Shown: piece after piece, positions 7,474 through 15,676 of the stretch
How the letters are laid out: every line of letters begins with the position of its first letter
How positions within the stretch are numbered: position 1 is the stretch's first letter
Source of the DNA: Paenibacillus plantiphilus
GTDB taxonomy: Bacteria; Bacillota; Bacilli; Paenibacillales; Paenibacillaceae
Direction of reading: 5' to 3'
Assembly (NCBI RefSeq): GCF_927798095.1
Contig: NZ_CAKMMF010000006.1
Coordinates: 193,052 to 257,051, forward strand
Length of the DNA stretch: 64,000 nt
Program-made: the position numbers and the translations under genes
Notes under the pieces: model-generated
The model's input: only the letters and a program-made list of their open reading frames with translations
Database searches by the model: none
What the model was told of the DNA's origin: nothing

Positions 7474-9972
7474 CTATTTAATAAGACCTAGATTGCGAGC
7501 GAGCGCAACTGCTTCTGTCCTCCTACGAACGTGCAGTTTGTCAAAAATATTCCGGTTGTAACCTTTCACCGTGCTAAGTGCAAGAAACAACTCTTTAGCA
7601 ATTTCTTCGTTCGAATATCCTTGGTAAATGAGCAGCAAAATTTCCAATTCGCGCTTGCTTAATGGCTCAACGAGCACACGCGATGACTTGGTACGCCGCA
7701 ACTTCGTCGGATATTCAGCTAACAACATCGCTGTGTGTTCCGACATAATACCGCACAACTGTGCTTCATCCAACAGACGAGCCATGGGCTCGCCCAGATC
7801 CAAGAAGCTTCTGATATACCGCTCAGGCGCTGCCAATGATAATGCTTCGGAGAATGGCACGAGTGCGTCACTCACCTCACCCATTACTACAGAAGTGACG
7901 GACTGTAATAGCAACGCCCGTATTCGGTCCTCAGGCATAAGATCTTCCGCTAAGTCCACCCCAGCAGACAGATTGCCTTCCATGAACATCATCTTCATCC
8001 GCACATCATCAATTAATGGAATCAGGTTCTCGCGCCTGAGTGTGTGAGCATCTTTCTCCAACCTGTTCAGCATTTCGGAGACACCATGCTTATCTCCCCG
8101 TGCTAGCCGTATTTGCACAAGGAATAACTCTCCTGCCATCACTCTGTCCGATGACTCTACTTGTTGCGCTAATCTGAGCATATGGCGGCCATAGCCTTCC
8201 GCAATCTCAAGTTCATTCCACTCATAGTAGATGCGTCCTAATCCCAGATACGCTTCGCATGCAACTGGAAGTGGCGGATTGCCTGCTAATGTAATGACCC
8301 GTTTGTAAGTATCTCTAGCAAGGCTAAGACGGGAGTTCACTTCATAAATCTGACCGAGTCCGAGTGTTGACAGGACGGCAATGAGCTGGTGACCAATGGC
8401 TTCGCTAGAAGCTATTGCTTCTCTATATGCCCGTTCGGCTTCGATGCGATCCTTCTTTAATCCATATCCATATCCCAGTGCCCATGTCGTAGCGGTTCTT
8501 ACTGGTAGATTACGCGCATCCAGAAGATCTAGCGCGCGGCGGGATTCGATCATGATCGTATCCGCATCATGACGTGTTACAGCCAGCGAAGCTCGTATCG
8601 AGGCAATATGCCCGACTAAGTCTCGAATTCCCTCTTCTTGTTGATCATAGTGCTGTAGGGCAGCTTCGGCAGCCATCAATTTCTCATCAACGGCGGGCAA
8701 TCGACCGACTGTCAGTAACACGGAGGCATAGATCACCCATAGAGCAGGCCTCTTATCGAACAATTCTGCCGGCTGAGACTTCAACCAGGACCAAACAGGA
8801 AAAGCAGCTCCGCGAAAATGTAGCGGCATGCCATTGCCTTCAATGAGTCTAGCAGCACGATCGACATCACCTCCAGCGGAAGCATGCTGAAGCGCATCCG
8901 TCTCCAGTCCATTGTCTTCGTACCAGATACTGGCTCTTCGATGCAGTTCCTCTGGCGAATTGTTTGACGTCAGCCGCTTACGAAGCGACTCACGGAAAAG
9001 ATGATGATAACGATACCAATTCCGATCATTGTCCAACGGGATTACAAACAAATTGCTTCGCTCTAATACTTCTAATAATTCACTTCCGTTGTTCATACCT
9101 GTGACCGCATCACAAAGCGGACCGCAAAACCGATCAAGAATTGAGGTCTGCAGCAAAAATCGTTGAATGGCATCTGACTGCTTCTGCAAAACCTCTTCTA
9201 ATAAGTAATCCAACACGTAGCGGTGACTGCCGTTAAAGGAACCGACGAACCCCTCGACATCCGCATGGTCTTGCATCGATATCCCCGCCAGTTGGAGGCC
9301 TGCAATCCACCCTTCGGTACGCGTTTCCAGCGTTTCGATCATTCCAGACGACAAGTGCAGCCCCATTACATCTATTAAGAAGTTGGACGCCTCGGATAAT
9401 AGAAACCGCAAGTCGTTAACGCGAATTTCGTTCAGTTGGTCTCGGACTCTCAATTGGGACAAAGGTAGATGCGGTTCTTCTCGAGTGATAAGGACGACAT
9501 GCATATGGGAGGGTATTCGGTCTAACAGAAAGGCTACATGGTTATGAATCGCCTCTTCACGAATTATGTGATAATCATCGATAACTAGTATTAATGAAGC
9601 GGGGAACATCTCGATTTCATTGAGAAGAATCGTCAGGAGCGGTTCCATCAAAGGCCTTTCCGACGATCGTAGCAAGCCGAACAAGCCCTCCCCGATTGGG
9701 ACCCCGGCTTGCTTCAATGCTGCTGTTAGGTACGCGATAAATTGGAAGGTATCATTGTCTCCCTCATCTATGGATAACCAAGCAATCGGTATTGAAAGCC
9801 CCGACAGCCATTCGCACACTACTGTTGTCTTCCCAAAGCCGGCAGCAGCAGATACCAACGTCAGCTTACGATGCCTGCCTCCTTCCATCCGAGAGGTTAA
9901 ACGCGGACGCAGCACCATTGTCGGACGAAGGGGAGGCATATATAGTTTTGTGGATATTATCTCCATGTTCAT
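7474..9972 (-). CDS. MalT-like LuxR-family ATP-dependent transcriptional activator
   Basis: An 832-residue STAND-type regulator. It begins with STKLYMPPLRP, typical of MalT-like proteins, followed by Walker A AAAGFGKTTV (about residues 43-51) and a Walker B LILVIDDYHI (about 127-136). A long helical TPR-like sensor region fills residues about 370-740, and a LuxR helix-turn-helix closes the protein (LSKRELEILLLIYQGYSNEEI, last 65 residues). Such proteins bind ATP and an inducer, oligomerise and activate promoters. The divergently oriented gene at 10102 encodes a small membrane protein and is the obvious candidate target. The gene's 3' end lies 45 bases from the tRNA fragment. Confidence 0.9.
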   Translation of the reverse strand: MNMEIISTKLYMPPLRPTMVLRPRLTSRMEGGRHRKLTLVSAAAGFGKTTVVCEWLSGLSIPIAWLSIDEGDNDTFQFIAYLTAALKQAGVPIGEGLFGLLRSSERPLMEPLLTILLNEIEMFPASLILVIDDYHIIREEAIHNHVAFLLDRIPSHMHVVLITREEPHLPLSQLRVRDQLNEIRVNDLRFLLSEASNFLIDVMGLHLSSGMIETLETRTEGWIAGLQLAGISMQDHADVEGFVGSFNGSHRYVLDYLLEEVLQKQSDAIQRFLLQTSILDRFCGPLCDAVTGMNNGSELLEVLERSNLFVIPLDNDRNWYRYHHLFRESLRKRLTSNNSPEELHRRASIWYEDNGLETDALQHASAGGDVDRAARLIEGNGMPLHFRGAAFPVWSWLKSQPAELFDKRPALWVIYASVLLTVGRLPAVDEKLMAAEAALQHYDQQEEGIRDLVGHIASIRASLAVTRHDADTIMIESRRALDLLDARNLPVRTATTWALGYGYGLKKDRIEAERAYREAIASSEAIGHQLIAVLSTLGLGQIYEVNSRLSLARDTYKRVITLAGNPPLPVACEAYLGLGRIYYEWNELEIAEGYGRHMLRLAQQVESSDRVMAGELFLVQIRLARGDKHGVSEMLNRLEKDAHTLRRENLIPLIDDVRMKMMFMEGNLSAGVDLAEDLMPEDRIRALLLQSVTSVVMGEVSDALVPFSEALSLAAPERYIRSFLDLGEPMARLLDEAQLCGIMSEHTAMLLAEYPTKLRRTKSSRVLVEPLSKRELEILLLIYQGYSNEEIAKELFLALSTVKGYNRNIFDKLHVRRRTEAVALARNLGLIK

Positions 9973-10101
9973 ACTTCCATTATAGCAAACCCTACTTAAG
10001 TATCTACATACTTCTTTTCCTTCAAGTTAAAATTTGGGCTAATAGGTGTGCATACGTCAACCGTGTGACTTACATTCATTTATGGTAAGGAGTTGCTCAT
10101 A

Positions 10102-10503
10102 ATGGTCCAGGTTTCATTGCTTCGTCTTTATATACTGAGAGCGTTGTATCTTTTTGTTGTCTTGGGTCTGGCTGTCATGGTGTGGCCTGGTGTCATCTTT
10201 CGAGAAGAACCAATGGAACTCATGGAAAGCGCGGTCAATTCCATGTTGGCAGCTTACTGGTTACTTTGCATCTTAGGATTGCGGTATCCTCTGCAGATGT
10301 TGCCGATCCTTCTATGGGAATTAGTGTGGAAATCCCTTTGGCTAATTGTTGTTGCGGTCCCTCAATGGGCAACTGGCGTTATGGACGAATCAACTTGGGA
10401 GGTTGCATTTTCTTGTTTGATGGTTGTCATTTTCCCTTTCATTATCCCTTGGCGATATGTGTTTTTGATCTACGTGAAGAGACGTGGAGAACGGTGGCGT
10501 TAG
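10102..10503 (+). CDS. Small four-helix membrane protein, divergent from the MalT-like gene
   Basis: A 133-residue protein with hydrophobic segments near residues 8-28 (LYILRALYLFVVLGLAVM), 45-62, 68-88 (LLWELVWKSLWLIVVAV) and 105-125, ending in a basic tail (VKRRGERWR). I chose the ATG at 10102 because TAAGGAG lies nine bases upstream; an in-frame TTG at 10093 touches the Shine-Dalgarno. The family is not one I can name. The shared 130-base intergenic region with the MalT-like regulator suggests regulation by it. Confidence 0.65.
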   Translation: MVQVSLLRLYILRALYLFVVLGLAVMVWPGVIFREEPMELMESAVNSMLAAYWLLCILGLRYPLQMLPILLWELVWKSLWLIVVAVPQWATGVMDESTWEVAFSCLMVVIFPFIIPWRYVFLIYVKRRGERWR

Positions 10504-10570
10504 ATGTGAAGCGTATTAGGCTGTCTTATTAATCCGAACCGCATCGGTCAGTAACAATAAATAGTGCATA

Positions 10571-10605
10571 AAAAAGACGAAGGAATCGTCAATGATTCCC
10601 TCGTC
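10571..10605 (-). terminator. Hairpin with T run on the minus strand
   Basis: GACGAAGGAATC pairs with GATTCCCTCGTC and is followed on the minus strand by TTTTTT. It ends transcription coming from the oxidoreductase gene at 10832. A second hairpin, AACACCATC/GATGGTGTT, lies at 10652-10679. Confidence 0.6.
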
Positions 10606-10689
10606 TACATCAGTACAACCCATTCAAATAAAAAAACCTCTATCTACAGTCTGAACACCATCACGAATTGCGATGGTGTTTCAATCGTA

Positions 10690-10730
10690 TGGAGCCTATG
10701 GGGATCCGACTTCGCGCAAGCTCGTCTTCC
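10690..10730 (-). pseudogene. Possible degenerate tRNA 3' end
   Basis: On the minus strand the sequence ends GGATCCCCATAGGCTCCA, which matches the T-arm 3' side and acceptor end with CCA of a tRNA-Ala. The part before it (GGGAAGACGAGCTTGCG) is only loosely tRNA-like. It may be another relic of the same tRNA site as at 7374-7429, but it could be chance. Confidence 0.25.
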
Positions 10731-10831
10731 CATCATGGGATGTATGAAACCCGATTAAATGTTTTTTATTTTACATACCCTCCGTTTCTCTAAACAACCG
10801 TTTTGGTCCTATCATGAATTAGAATTACCTT

Positions 10832-11845
10832 TTAAGCTTTGTTATTACCTCCTACCGTAATGACTACACTTCCTTTTTTATGTCCGCTTTCGACATAGGT
10901 ATGAGCTTCAGACATTTGTTCTAATGTATAGCTTCTATCAATGACCGATTTTATCTTCCCTGCCTCAATAAGCTCTTTGATTAAAATTAAATCTTCGGAC
11001 TTTTCGAGTGCCAATGCACAAATCACTTTCTTTTTGCCGGCTACTTTAGTCCATAGCATTTGTATAAGCTCTTTCACCTTAAAGCTGGCTAACAGGTAAC
11101 GGCCGTCTTTCTTTAGCGAGTTTTTACAATATGAAAACGTGCTCTTGCCTAAAATGTCAACAATCAGATCGTAAACTTCACCGTTTAGGGTAAAATCCTC
11201 TTTCGTGTAATCAATGACCTTATCAGCTCCGATAGATTTCACCAATTGCAATCCCAAGGTGCTGCAAACTCCGGTAACTTCCGCCCCAAAATGAAACTTG
11301 GCAAGCTGTACCGCGGCTGATCCGATCCCTCCGGAAGCACCATTTATAAGCACTTTTTGTCCCCTCTGAACATTTGCTTTTCTAAGCAAATTCAATGCCA
11401 CTAATGCTCCATAAGGTACGGCAGACGCTTCCGCATAGGTCATATTCGCGGGCTTGATGGTCACAATCCCGTCTTCAGCCATACAAACATACTCAGCATA
11501 AGCACCCATGCTTTGACCAAGGTATCCAAAAACCTGATCACCTGGACGAAATGATTGTACCTTGCTTCCTATCGCTTCAATCTCCCCGGCAAACTGACTT
11601 CCCAGAATTGCGATCTTTGGATTCCGAACACCAAAACAAATTTTTGCAAAAATCCAAAAGAGAAACGGCATGTTGAATTGGCGAGGAGAAATTTTTTTAA
11701 AATTTCGAGCGATCACATCACCGTAACCTACTTGTGTTGCATGTATTTTTACCACTATTTCTTTTTCCTTAGGATTCGGTTTTTCCATCTCTCTCAGTTG
11801 AAAGACTTCGGGTGATCCGTAATTGGTGTATACCATGGCTCTCAT
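10832..11845 (-). CDS. MDR-family NAD(P)-dependent oxidoreductase (quinone reductase-like)
   Basis: A 337-residue medium-chain dehydrogenase of the zinc-independent type. The N-terminal GroES-like fold starts MRAMVYTNYGSPEVFQL. The Rossmann domain has KVLINGASGGIGSAAVQLAK (about residues 165-184) followed by the VTGVCST strand and VIDYTKEDF. It lacks the cysteine cluster of structural-zinc alcohol dehydrogenases. It would reduce quinones or enones with NADPH. The ATG has GGAGGGATCTTA before it. It is close in sequence to the gene at 27784-28782 and may be a paralogue. It follows the DUF4386 gene by 18 bases, suggesting co-transcription. Confidence 0.9.
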   Translation of the reverse strand: MRAMVYTNYGSPEVFQLREMEKPNPKEKEIVVKIHATQVGYGDVIARNFKKISPRQFNMPFLFWIFAKICFGVRNPKIAILGSQFAGEIEAIGSKVQSFRPGDQVFGYLGQSMGAYAEYVCMAEDGIVTIKPANMTYAEASAVPYGALVALNLLRKANVQRGQKVLINGASGGIGSAAVQLAKFHFGAEVTGVCSTLGLQLVKSIGADKVIDYTKEDFTLNGEVYDLIVDILGKSTFSYCKNSLKKDGRYLLASFKVKELIQMLWTKVAGKKKVICALALEKSEDLILIKELIEAGKIKSVIDRSYTLEQMSEAHTYVESGHKKGSVVITVGGNNKA

Positions 11846-11863
11846 TAAGATCCCTCCAATTGA

Positions 11864-12517
11864 TCATGCTTTGCTATTGCGCAACATGAAGAGTCCAATC
11901 CATATCAACCACACGATCAGACCTATACCAAAAATTGCTCCTAGCATACTAAGAACCGAGATAACCGTTAATAAGCCCGCTACACCGCTCACTACACCCA
12001 AGTAATTCAGTACTCGGGGAAACTCTCTTATTCGCAAAGCTGCCGAGCTTACTAGGAGAACCCATAAGCCGCCTACAATTTCATTCCCTCCCCCTAATCC
12101 GAATTCAACAGATCGAATGGCTAGCCAGAGCGCTTCCGCTTGAGCAGGATTATTTTTATAGAGATCTACAACTATACCAAAACCGACATTTGCAACCATT
12201 CCACTCGCAATAACGAGCCCTGCCCAGATAAACCCAAAGACCGTCGCTATCTGCGCTAAGACAGGCGCACCGGACTTTAAACGCTCGTTAAGGGCTAGCG
12301 ACAGTACAACTAAAAAGATGCCGAAAATAATATAAATAATCAGGTTCCATACATACATAAGAGTCATATTCTCCACAAGGAATGCTACAGACTGGGCCGG
12401 ATCATTCTCCAAGTAACCAGAGGGCAATAGTAAAGTGAACATCAAAACAAATCCTACGATGAATGTCGCGGCTTCAATGAGCGCGGCATACCCTCCTATT
12501 TTTTTGAAATTATTCAT
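11864..12517 (-). CDS. DUF4386-like integral membrane protein
   Basis: A 217-residue protein with about six membrane spans: GGYAALIEAATFIVGFVLMF, YVWNLIIYIIFGIFLVV, IATVFGFIWAGLVIASGMV, a segment near residue 145, GVVSGVAGLLTVISVLS and FGIGLIVWLIWIGLFML. The pattern and the short N-terminal KKIGGYAAL motif fit DUF4386 proteins, whose role is unknown. I chose the ATG at 12517 because the strong AAAGGAGAGGTG precedes it, rather than the upstream in-frame start at 12562. It sits between an XRE regulator and an oxidoreductase on the same strand. Confidence 0.75.
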   Translation of the reverse strand: MNNFKKIGGYAALIEAATFIVGFVLMFTLLLPSGYLENDPAQSVAFLVENMTLMYVWNLIIYIIFGIFLVVLSLALNERLKSGAPVLAQIATVFGFIWAGLVIASGMVANVGFGIVVDLYKNNPAQAEALWLAIRSVEFGLGGGNEIVGGLWVLLVSSAALRIREFPRVLNYLGVVSGVAGLLTVISVLSMLGAIFGIGLIVWLIWIGLFMLRNSKA

Positions 12518-12575
12518 TTTCACCTCTCCTTTCCACAATAAATTCATCTTACATCGCTTCATTTATATAGGAAGA

Positions 12576-12797
12576 TCAATCAGGTTCACCTTCATACGTA
12601 AATACTTCTTCTAAAGTGACGCCAAAAACTTGTGCGATCCGAAAAGCCAGTTCCAGAGATGGAGAATAATTTCCCTTTTCGATGGATAAAATCGCCTGCC
12701 TGCTTACACCTACTTTATCTGCCAACTGTTGTTGAGTCATCTCATCACGTTCAAATCTTAACCTTCGAATGTTATTGGTAATCATACATTTGCCCAT
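12576..12797 (-). CDS. XRE-family helix-turn-helix regulator (YgzD/YozG-like)
   Basis: A 73-residue protein that is almost entirely a Cro/cI helix-turn-helix: NNIRRLRFERDEMTQQQLAD, VSRQAILSIEKGNYSPSLEL, then VFGVTLEEVFTYE. AAGGAG lies six bases before the ATG at 12797. The start follows the stop of the upstream membrane-protein gene by a single base, so the two are translationally linked. Pairs of a short XRE protein and a small multi-span membrane protein are common in Firmicutes, where the pair is thought to be autoregulated. Confidence 0.9.
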   Translation of the reverse strand: MGKCMITNNIRRLRFERDEMTQQQLADKVGVSRQAILSIEKGNYSPSLELAFRIAQVFGVTLEEVFTYEGEPD

Positions 12798-12798
12798 C

Positions 12799-13245
12799 TT
12801 AAACTCCTTTCCGATAATGATACAGCTGCGTGACAATGTTACCGAGCTGAGCCAAAAACCCTGAGAAAATCAATAGGATGAAAGTCACAGACAGCGGCAT
12901 ATCCATCGCCAATGAACTCATGGCTAGTAGAAAGCCAAGGAGAAATACATAATGGGAAATTTTGATGGCCTTCAATTCGATTAGTTTGTCGAGTTCATCC
13001 GCAAATGCAGGTTCTTCTTCGTTCGTAGTTATTCTATAGATGATGATGAATACAATTGTAATGACGATATTGGCCACAATGGATACCAAGATCAAAATTA
13101 AGATGCTGCCCCCCCAAAAGCTGAGGGTAGCTGTTGAGTCCAAGATCTCTTCATTGTATTTCTGAAATAGATACAAGCAGTAGGCTCCAAAAATCAATAT
13201 CGAACTGAATAAGGATACATAATTCTTTGTTTCTTGGTATGTCAT
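12799..13245 (-). CDS. Four-span membrane protein paired with the XRE gene
   Basis: A 148-residue protein with four clear membrane segments: residues about 10-27 (SLFSSILIFGAYCLYLF), 43-70 (GGSILILILVSIVANIVITI), 95-115 and 118-135. A charged cytoplasmic loop between spans two and three reads NEEEPAFADELDKLIELKA. The layout resembles DUF2178-type partners of XRE regulators, though I am not certain of the family. It is the first gene of the unit with the XRE regulator and has a good promoter upstream. Confidence 0.7.
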   Translation of the reverse strand: MTYQETKNYVSLFSSILIFGAYCLYLFQKYNEEILDSTATLSFWGGSILILILVSIVANIVITIVFIIIYRITTNEEEPAFADELDKLIELKAIKISHYVFLLGFLLAMSSLAMDMPLSVTFILLIFSGFLAQLGNIVTQLYHYRKGV

Positions 13246-13300
13246 TCATACCCCTCCATTTGTCATCTTAACTCTACATATTGTAACCTTAACAAGACTA

Positions 13301-13329
13301 ATAGTAATCTATACATTACATTGAGTCAA
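13301..13329 (-). promoter_or_regulatory. Sigma-A promoter of the membrane protein/XRE unit
   Basis: On the minus strand TTGACT (13329-13324) is followed after 17 bases by TACTAT (13306-13301), a near-consensus vegetative promoter about 55 bases upstream of the start codon at 13245. Confidence 0.7.
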
Positions 13330-13501
13330 GTTTAAATTACTTTAATTTCTAATCTTACACAACGGACAGACTTTAGGCATTCAGCAGCAGCGATACTTAT
13401 GCTCACCATAAAGGGAGAGGTTTTTCGCACAATCGAAGAAATGGCTGCTTTACGACCCAACGAGTGACCACGAACAATTGTCAGTGCTATTTCAATGTGC
13501 A

Positions 13502-13562
13502 AAAAGCCGCCAACACTCGGAAACCCTTGTGTAGCGGTAAACTCGCTGAGCTAAGGCCTCCA
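13502..13562 (-). pseudogene. Possible tRNA-Ala 5' fragment joined to a terminator-like hairpin
   Basis: On the minus strand, 13561-13545 reads GGAGGCCTTAGCTCAGC, which matches the 5' end (acceptor strand and start of the D arm) of tRNA-Ala genes except for one extra G. It then breaks off into AGTTTACCGC and a hairpin CACAAGG...CCGAGTGTT. That hairpin closely resembles the one just below the tRNA 3' fragment at 7321-7367. A link between the two tRNA halves is inference. Confidence 0.45.
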
Positions 13563-14099
13563 TGGATGTCTATTCGACGAAGCAAGATATTCAAGCAAGG
13601 ACAGTCTTATAAAAAACTTAGGAAATGCGTAACGATTAATATCCTGAATTTTACGATCTTACCCAATGATCGTTAACACAATGTCTTCCATCTGCGAGAA
13701 GACCCAAGCGGTATTACACTGAACGACGACATAGAGATACACATCATGGAACTGTCCAAGCTAAATGAACAGCCTATTCCGAGCGAAGGCGGCTTGTTAA
13801 ACTGGCTGCTATTTCTGATGCTATTTCTGAAAAGTGACGATACAAAACACTGGGAGGTGTTGAAGATGCACGAACCGACATTGAGCAAGGCTATGACCGC
13901 ACTGGAGTACTTGAGCCAAGATGCGGAAGCGGGGCGTATGTATGAAATGCGACAGAAGGCACTACATGATGAAGCTTCTATGCTTGAAGGAGCAAAGGAA
14001 GAAGGCAAATTTGAAGTGGCAAGGAATATGCGGGGTAAAGGCATGGACATAGCAACTATCTCAGAGTTGACGGGCATTTCCTCAGTTGATTTGGAGTAG
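13563..14099 (+). pseudogene. Rpn/PDDEXK_2 family nuclease, C-terminal remnant with nonsense codon
   Basis: From about 13577 one frame encodes SYKKLRKCVTINILNFTILP, then NDR, an in-frame TAA at 13674-13676 where relatives have Tyr, then HNVFHLRED, HIMELSKLNEQP and a GGLLNWLLF segment to the stop at 14097. This is the C-terminal half of the Rpn family, including the usual LHDEASMLEGAKEEGKFEVA helix. The N-terminal catalytic half is absent; the fragment begins right at the possible tRNA 5' piece. Confidence 0.8.
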
Positions 14100-14179
14100 T
14101 TGAAACAGACACATTAACATCGGATTGTAATTATAGATGTAACCAAGGGAGTGGGACTGAGCATTTTGCTTAGCCCTTT

Positions 14180-14275
14180 CTATTTAATATAGACAGGCTC
14201 ATCATATTTATGGCAGAACTCGGATATTTCGTTGTACCTATTTCTTAAGTCTGAGCTCGGTCGAATAGTAGGCAT
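14180..14275 (-). pseudogene. Phd/YefM-family antitoxin, truncated after 31 codons
   Basis: Starts with an ATG behind a strong GAGGAGG and encodes MPTIRPSSDLRNRYNEISEF followed by HKYDEPVYIK and a stop. This is the standard N-terminus of Phd/YefM antitoxins, which normally continue into a TKNG motif and about 50 more residues that bind the toxin. Here the frame ends where TKNG should begin. The remaining part still covers much of the DNA-binding fold. No toxin gene is present in the flanks. Confidence 0.7.
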
Positions 14276-14293
14276 GTCAGTCCTCCTCACAAC

Positions 14294-14330
14294 AATGATA
14301 TCGTTATTTCATCAAAATAACGATATCATT
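14294..14330. promoter_or_regulatory. Perfect 16-bp inverted repeat, likely antitoxin operator
   Basis: AATGATATCGTTATTT (14294-14309) is repeated as its exact complement AAATAACGATATCATT (14315-14330) with a five-base loop. It lies 19 bases upstream of the Phd start. Phd/YefM proteins bind palindromes overlapping their own promoter, so this is most simply read as the operator. It has no T tail and is not a terminator. Confidence 0.55.
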
Positions 14331-14394
14331 TCAATCAACCCCATTGAAGAACCGTTGTTTGATACCTGCTCGAAAACATCACGCCATATATTAG

Positions 14395-14610
14395 CTAAGA
14401 ATGTTTGTGTTTGACCATAGAAGAAGGAATTCCCTTCGTGAACAAATCCGATGTCGTCATTCCTTTGCCTGTTTGGTACTCTTCACGACTTTCCTCGATC
14501 ATCTGTTTTAAAGCTGGACTCGCTTCAATATCCGCTTGTATGGAGCGCTCTTCTTCCTCTTGAAGAACCAATGCAAAGATCCCCTGCCAGGTATGTAAAA
14601 TTGATTAGCT
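14395..14610 (-). pseudogene. Antitoxin-like C-terminal remnant
   Basis: An open minus-strand frame without a start codon encodes LVLQEEEERSIQADIEASPA then KQMIEESREEYQTGKGMTTS and stops after a short non-conserved tail. The acidic, helical character and the GKGMTTSD pattern suggest the C-terminal, toxin-binding part of a small antitoxin. The family assignment is tentative. It is upstream of, and separate from, the Phd start at 14275. Confidence 0.35.
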
Positions 14611-14635
14611 GTCAATAGATTTGCGCTTGCAGCAC

Positions 14636-15676
14636 TTAACCTCTTACAGAGGGAATCACACACTTCTGAATCAGCGGCCATATGTCACGCGGCTTGCTTA
14701 CGATTGTGGATGTGATGGCTACGATCAGGTCCCTTGCTGGAATGCAGCAAATCGCATTGCCGCCATCACCCATTGCCAAATGCGCAGAAACGTCGTCCTC
14801 TTCATGCAGCCACCACAAATAACCGTATTTGTTGGCGTTCATCGCTATCGACTCATCGATCCACGTTTGGGAGACAATCCTCTTATCGTCCCACATACCG
14901 CCATTCAAATATAGAAATCCGAAACGCGCCATGTCTCTGGGAGTTAGTGCAAGCCCCCATCCGCCTGTTGAATTGCCGCTCGGATCTTGAATCCATCCTT
15001 TCAGATTGATCCCGAACACATCTTCGAGACCAAACGATTTCATCCTGCAATCAGGAATCACATTCATGCCAATGGGCCCGAATAAATGCTCGTTTGCATA
15101 CTCCCGAGCGCTTCTGCCTGTAGCGCATGTGAGAATAGCTGAAAGCAGATGCGCCCCCGCTGTGCAGTACTGGAACACGCCAGGTCTTCCTTTCTGACCC
15201 AACAGATCAAGCGCATATTTCACCCAATCCTTCTGCCTCCGCAGCCTGTCCAGCGGTTCCTGCACGACTCCTCCTGGTTTCCATGTAAAAGGAAATGGCG
15301 CTGTCATGGTGAGAAGCTGCCGTATAGTTGCCGCCCGTTTCTGCATATCGGTAGCACCGGCAACGTATTCGGGAAAGAAATCGAGCACCTTTTCGTCAAC
15401 ACTGTTGATAGATCCTCTGTCTATAGCAATGCCAATGAGCGCAGATGTGATGCTTTTCGTTACTGAAGCTACATGGTAGGTGTCGTTCGGGCCGCAGCAG
15501 TTATAGTATTGTTCAAAGGCAATATAGCCTTTATGCACAACGACAATACCATTTAGATTGCTGTATTGGGCCTTTATCATAGGATCAAGCTCATACAGCT
15601 TTTCCGCGTCCATTCCCAAAGCTGCCGGGTCTTGCGTCCGCCACTCTGTCGTGGGCCAGTAGTCGCATTGCATCAT
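14636..15676 (-). CDS. Serine hydrolase, class C beta-lactamase fold
   Basis: A 346-residue protein without a signal peptide. The SxxK nucleophile is Ser71-Val-Thr-Lys74 in HVASVTKSITSAL. A Tyr motif appears in FQYCTAGAHLLSA, and GDGGNAICCIP near the C-terminus corresponds to the K/HxG region in these enzymes (here GDGG). Cytoplasmic members act as esterases or D-amino peptidases rather than penicillin-degrading enzymes. The start ATG overlaps the stop of the UvrA-like gene in ATGA, so the two are co-translated. The reaction is unknown; the operon context hints at drug or toxin detoxification. Confidence 0.85.
   Translation of the reverse strand: MMQCDYWPTTEWRTQDPAALGMDAEKLYELDPMIKAQYSNLNGIVVVHKGYIAFEQYYNCCGPNDTYHVASVTKSITSALIGIAIDRGSINSVDEKVLDFFPEYVAGATDMQKRAATIRQLLTMTAPFPFTWKPGGVVQEPLDRLRRQKDWVKYALDLLGQKGRPGVFQYCTAGAHLLSAILTCATGRSAREYANEHLFGPIGMNVIPDCRMKSFGLEDVFGINLKGWIQDPSGNSTGGWGLALTPRDMARFGFLYLNGGMWDDKRIVSQTWIDESIAMNANKYGYLWWLHEEDDVSAHLAMGDGGNAICCIPARDLIVAITSTIVSKPRDIWPLIQKCVIPSVRG

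Noticed and set aside
10690..10730. A functional tRNA gene at this place
   Set aside because: Only the 3' end matches; no closed D or anticodon stem can be drawn.
14636..15676. True class C beta-lactamase
   Set aside because: There is no signal peptide and the K/HxG motif is replaced; the protein is more likely an intracellular esterase or peptidase.
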